In this document: positions 63,224-64,000 of the stretch, one piece after another
Numbering within the stretch: the first letter of the stretch is position 1
Layout of the letters: every line of letters begins with the position of its first letter
Assembly (NCBI GenBank): GCA_036379935.1
Contig: DASVFT010000040.1
Location: 1-64,000 of the forward strand
Direction: 5' to 3'
DNA: 64,000 nt
Source: JAOPZW01 sp036379935
GTDB taxonomy: Bacteria > Actinomycetota > Thermoleophilia > Solirubrobacterales > Solirubrobacteraceae
Notes under the pieces: model-generated
What the model saw: only the letters and a program-made list of their open reading frames with translations
Database searches by the model: none
Told to the model about the DNA's origin: nothing
Made by a program: the position numbers and the translations under genes

Positions 63224-63516
63224 CCGACGGCCTCCGCGGCCTCGCTCTCCTCGGGCTCCTTCTCGCCCGGCCAGAAGCCGGTGAGGCTGGCGAAGCCCTT
63301 GGCCCCGACGCGATCGACGGCGGCGCGGGTCACCTTGAAGGTCACGCCCTCGACGGCCGCGGCGCCGATCACCTTCGGCCACGTCGTCTGCAGGGTGGTC
63401 GGCTTGGGCGGCTCCTCCTTGTCGAAGATGCCCCAGACCGCCTCGAAGAGCTTCTTGGCGAGGAGGCCGGCGAGGACGCCGAAGAGGATGCCGAATGGCT
63501 TGTAGAAGAGCTTCAT
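63220..63516 (-). CDS. DUF4235 membrane protein
   Basis: The 98-residue protein matches the actinobacterial DUF4235 family: KLFYKPFGILFGVLAGLLAKKLFEAVW (one or two membrane helices, quoted in part: FGILFGVLAGLLAKKLF), a short charged loop (DKEEPPKP), a second hydrophobic segment and TGFWPGEKE at the end. Function unknown. It converges with the preceding gene, sharing CTAG at the two stop codons. Confidence 0.85.
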   Translation of the reverse strand: MKLFYKPFGILFGVLAGLLAKKLFEAVWGIFDKEEPPKPTTLQTTWPKVIGAAAVEGVTFKVTRAAVDRVGAKGFASLTGFWPGEKEPEESEAAEAVG

Positions 63517-63635
63517 GTGGGCACGAGGCTATTCGACAGGGTGGTGTGCGATTTCCGCCGGGGTGTCGATAATGATGGGTACCCCACTCGTGCACGCTTC
63601 GCACCGCGGATGCAAAGGACGGAAGGAGGGATCCG

Positions 63636-64000
63636 ATGGACGAGCAGCCAGGAGCCTTCGGCGATGACGCCGACGAGCTCCTGCGGCGCGCGCTCATCGA
63701 TCCCGACGCGTCGGTCGCGGTGGCGATGCGCGTCGGCGGCCTCGCGCTGACCGAGGCGCTGACCATCGTCTTCCATGGCCGCGCCGACCTCGGGACGATC
63801 CAGACCTACGTCGCCGCCGGCGGGCGCGGTGCCGGCAGCGCCATCGGCGCCGACGAGCTGCTGCGCGTCCCCTGCGACCTGGACCTCGGCGACGCCGAGA
63901 GCCGCGACGAGGCCGAGGAGGCCTACGCCGAGCAGGCGCGCACCCTGCGCGACGCGCTGCTGGCGGCGGACACGGTCCTGGCCATCTGGCGCGAGCCGCT
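63636..64000 (+). CDS. Hypothetical protein, cut by right window edge
   Basis: At least 121 codons are open to the end of the window. The start is ATG 63636 with a GGAAGGAGGG Shine-Dalgarno about 6 nt upstream. The visible part is acidic and helical (DDADELLRRALIDPDASVAVAMR, quoted in part: LLRRALIDPDASVAVAMR). No motif lets me name a family, and the C-terminus is missing. Confidence 0.65.
   Translation, partial: MDEQPGAFGDDADELLRRALIDPDASVAVAMRVGGLALTEALTIVFHGRADLGTIQTYVAAGGRGAGSAIGADELLRVPCDLDLGDAESRDEAEEAYAEQARTLRDALLAADTVLAIWREP

Overview
The window is GC-rich, tightly packed bacterial chromosome. The proteome type (lutABC, a eukaryote-like NADP-isocitrate dehydrogenase, PucR and DivIVA-domain proteins, DUF4235 and DUF2267 domains, a HicAB pair, Ig-like tails on secreted proteins) and the codon bias point to an actinobacterium, most likely of the Thermoleophilia/Solirubrobacterales kind; that placement is inferred from family resemblance only. 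I find 62 protein genes (two cut by the window ends) and one tRNA. There is no rRNA, CRISPR array, transposase or prophage.

Layout. 1-3244: a long secreted Asp-box beta-propeller gene, cut at its C-terminus. 3343-4181: an XRE regulator plus nucleotidyltransferase pair with a palindromic operator. 4248-6436: icd-mdh. 6468-11230: small regulators, an SDR-type protein, L-2-hydroxyglutarate oxidase, a Cys-rich small protein and a CPA1 antiporter. 11278-16268: MBL hydrolase, Hsp20-Lon, a membrane-anchored protein, TetR. 16299-19496: osmC-lutABC. 19508-25681: SDR, lipoprotein plus sialidase-like propeller, CMD protein, M15 peptidase, quinone oxidoreductase. 25695-32099: an MMPL-DUF2267 transporter followed by a permease fused to HAMP-GAF-GGDEF-EAL. 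32219-39876: DivIVA-like protein, then permease-glcD-glcE-glcF-aceB, which together would import lactate/glycolate, oxidise glycolate to glyoxylate and condense it to malate. 39977-46506: zinc-ribbon MBL protein, two DMT exporters, a trypsin-like pseudoprotease, a GH-A hydrolase, glycyl-tRNA synthetase. 46568-51439: FmdB behind a CIRCE-like element, a repeat-filled intergenic region, LCP protein, ROK kinase, rsmI, a degenerate M23 protein and HicAB. 51485-64000: a housekeeping run (metG-tatD-rsmA-ispE-DedA/PAP2, PucR regulator, purine phosphorylase, tRNA-Gln, glmU, prs) interrupted after the tRNA by a LAGLIDADG gene that carries a LexA-type SOS box.

A recurrent regulatory style is visible: many first genes of transcription units have a TANNNT hexamer 6-10 nt before the start codon and no Shine-Dalgarno sequence, as expected of leaderless mRNAs. 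Genes inside operons overlap by ATGA/GTGA/TGATG junctions.

The observations I would chase first are the permease-c-di-GMP enzyme fusion with its MMPL neighbour, the SOS-box homing endonuclease next to tRNA-Gln, the CIRCE-like site placed over the promoter and start codon of fmdB, and two secreted pseudoenzymes (S1 Ser to Ala; M23 without its His ligands).
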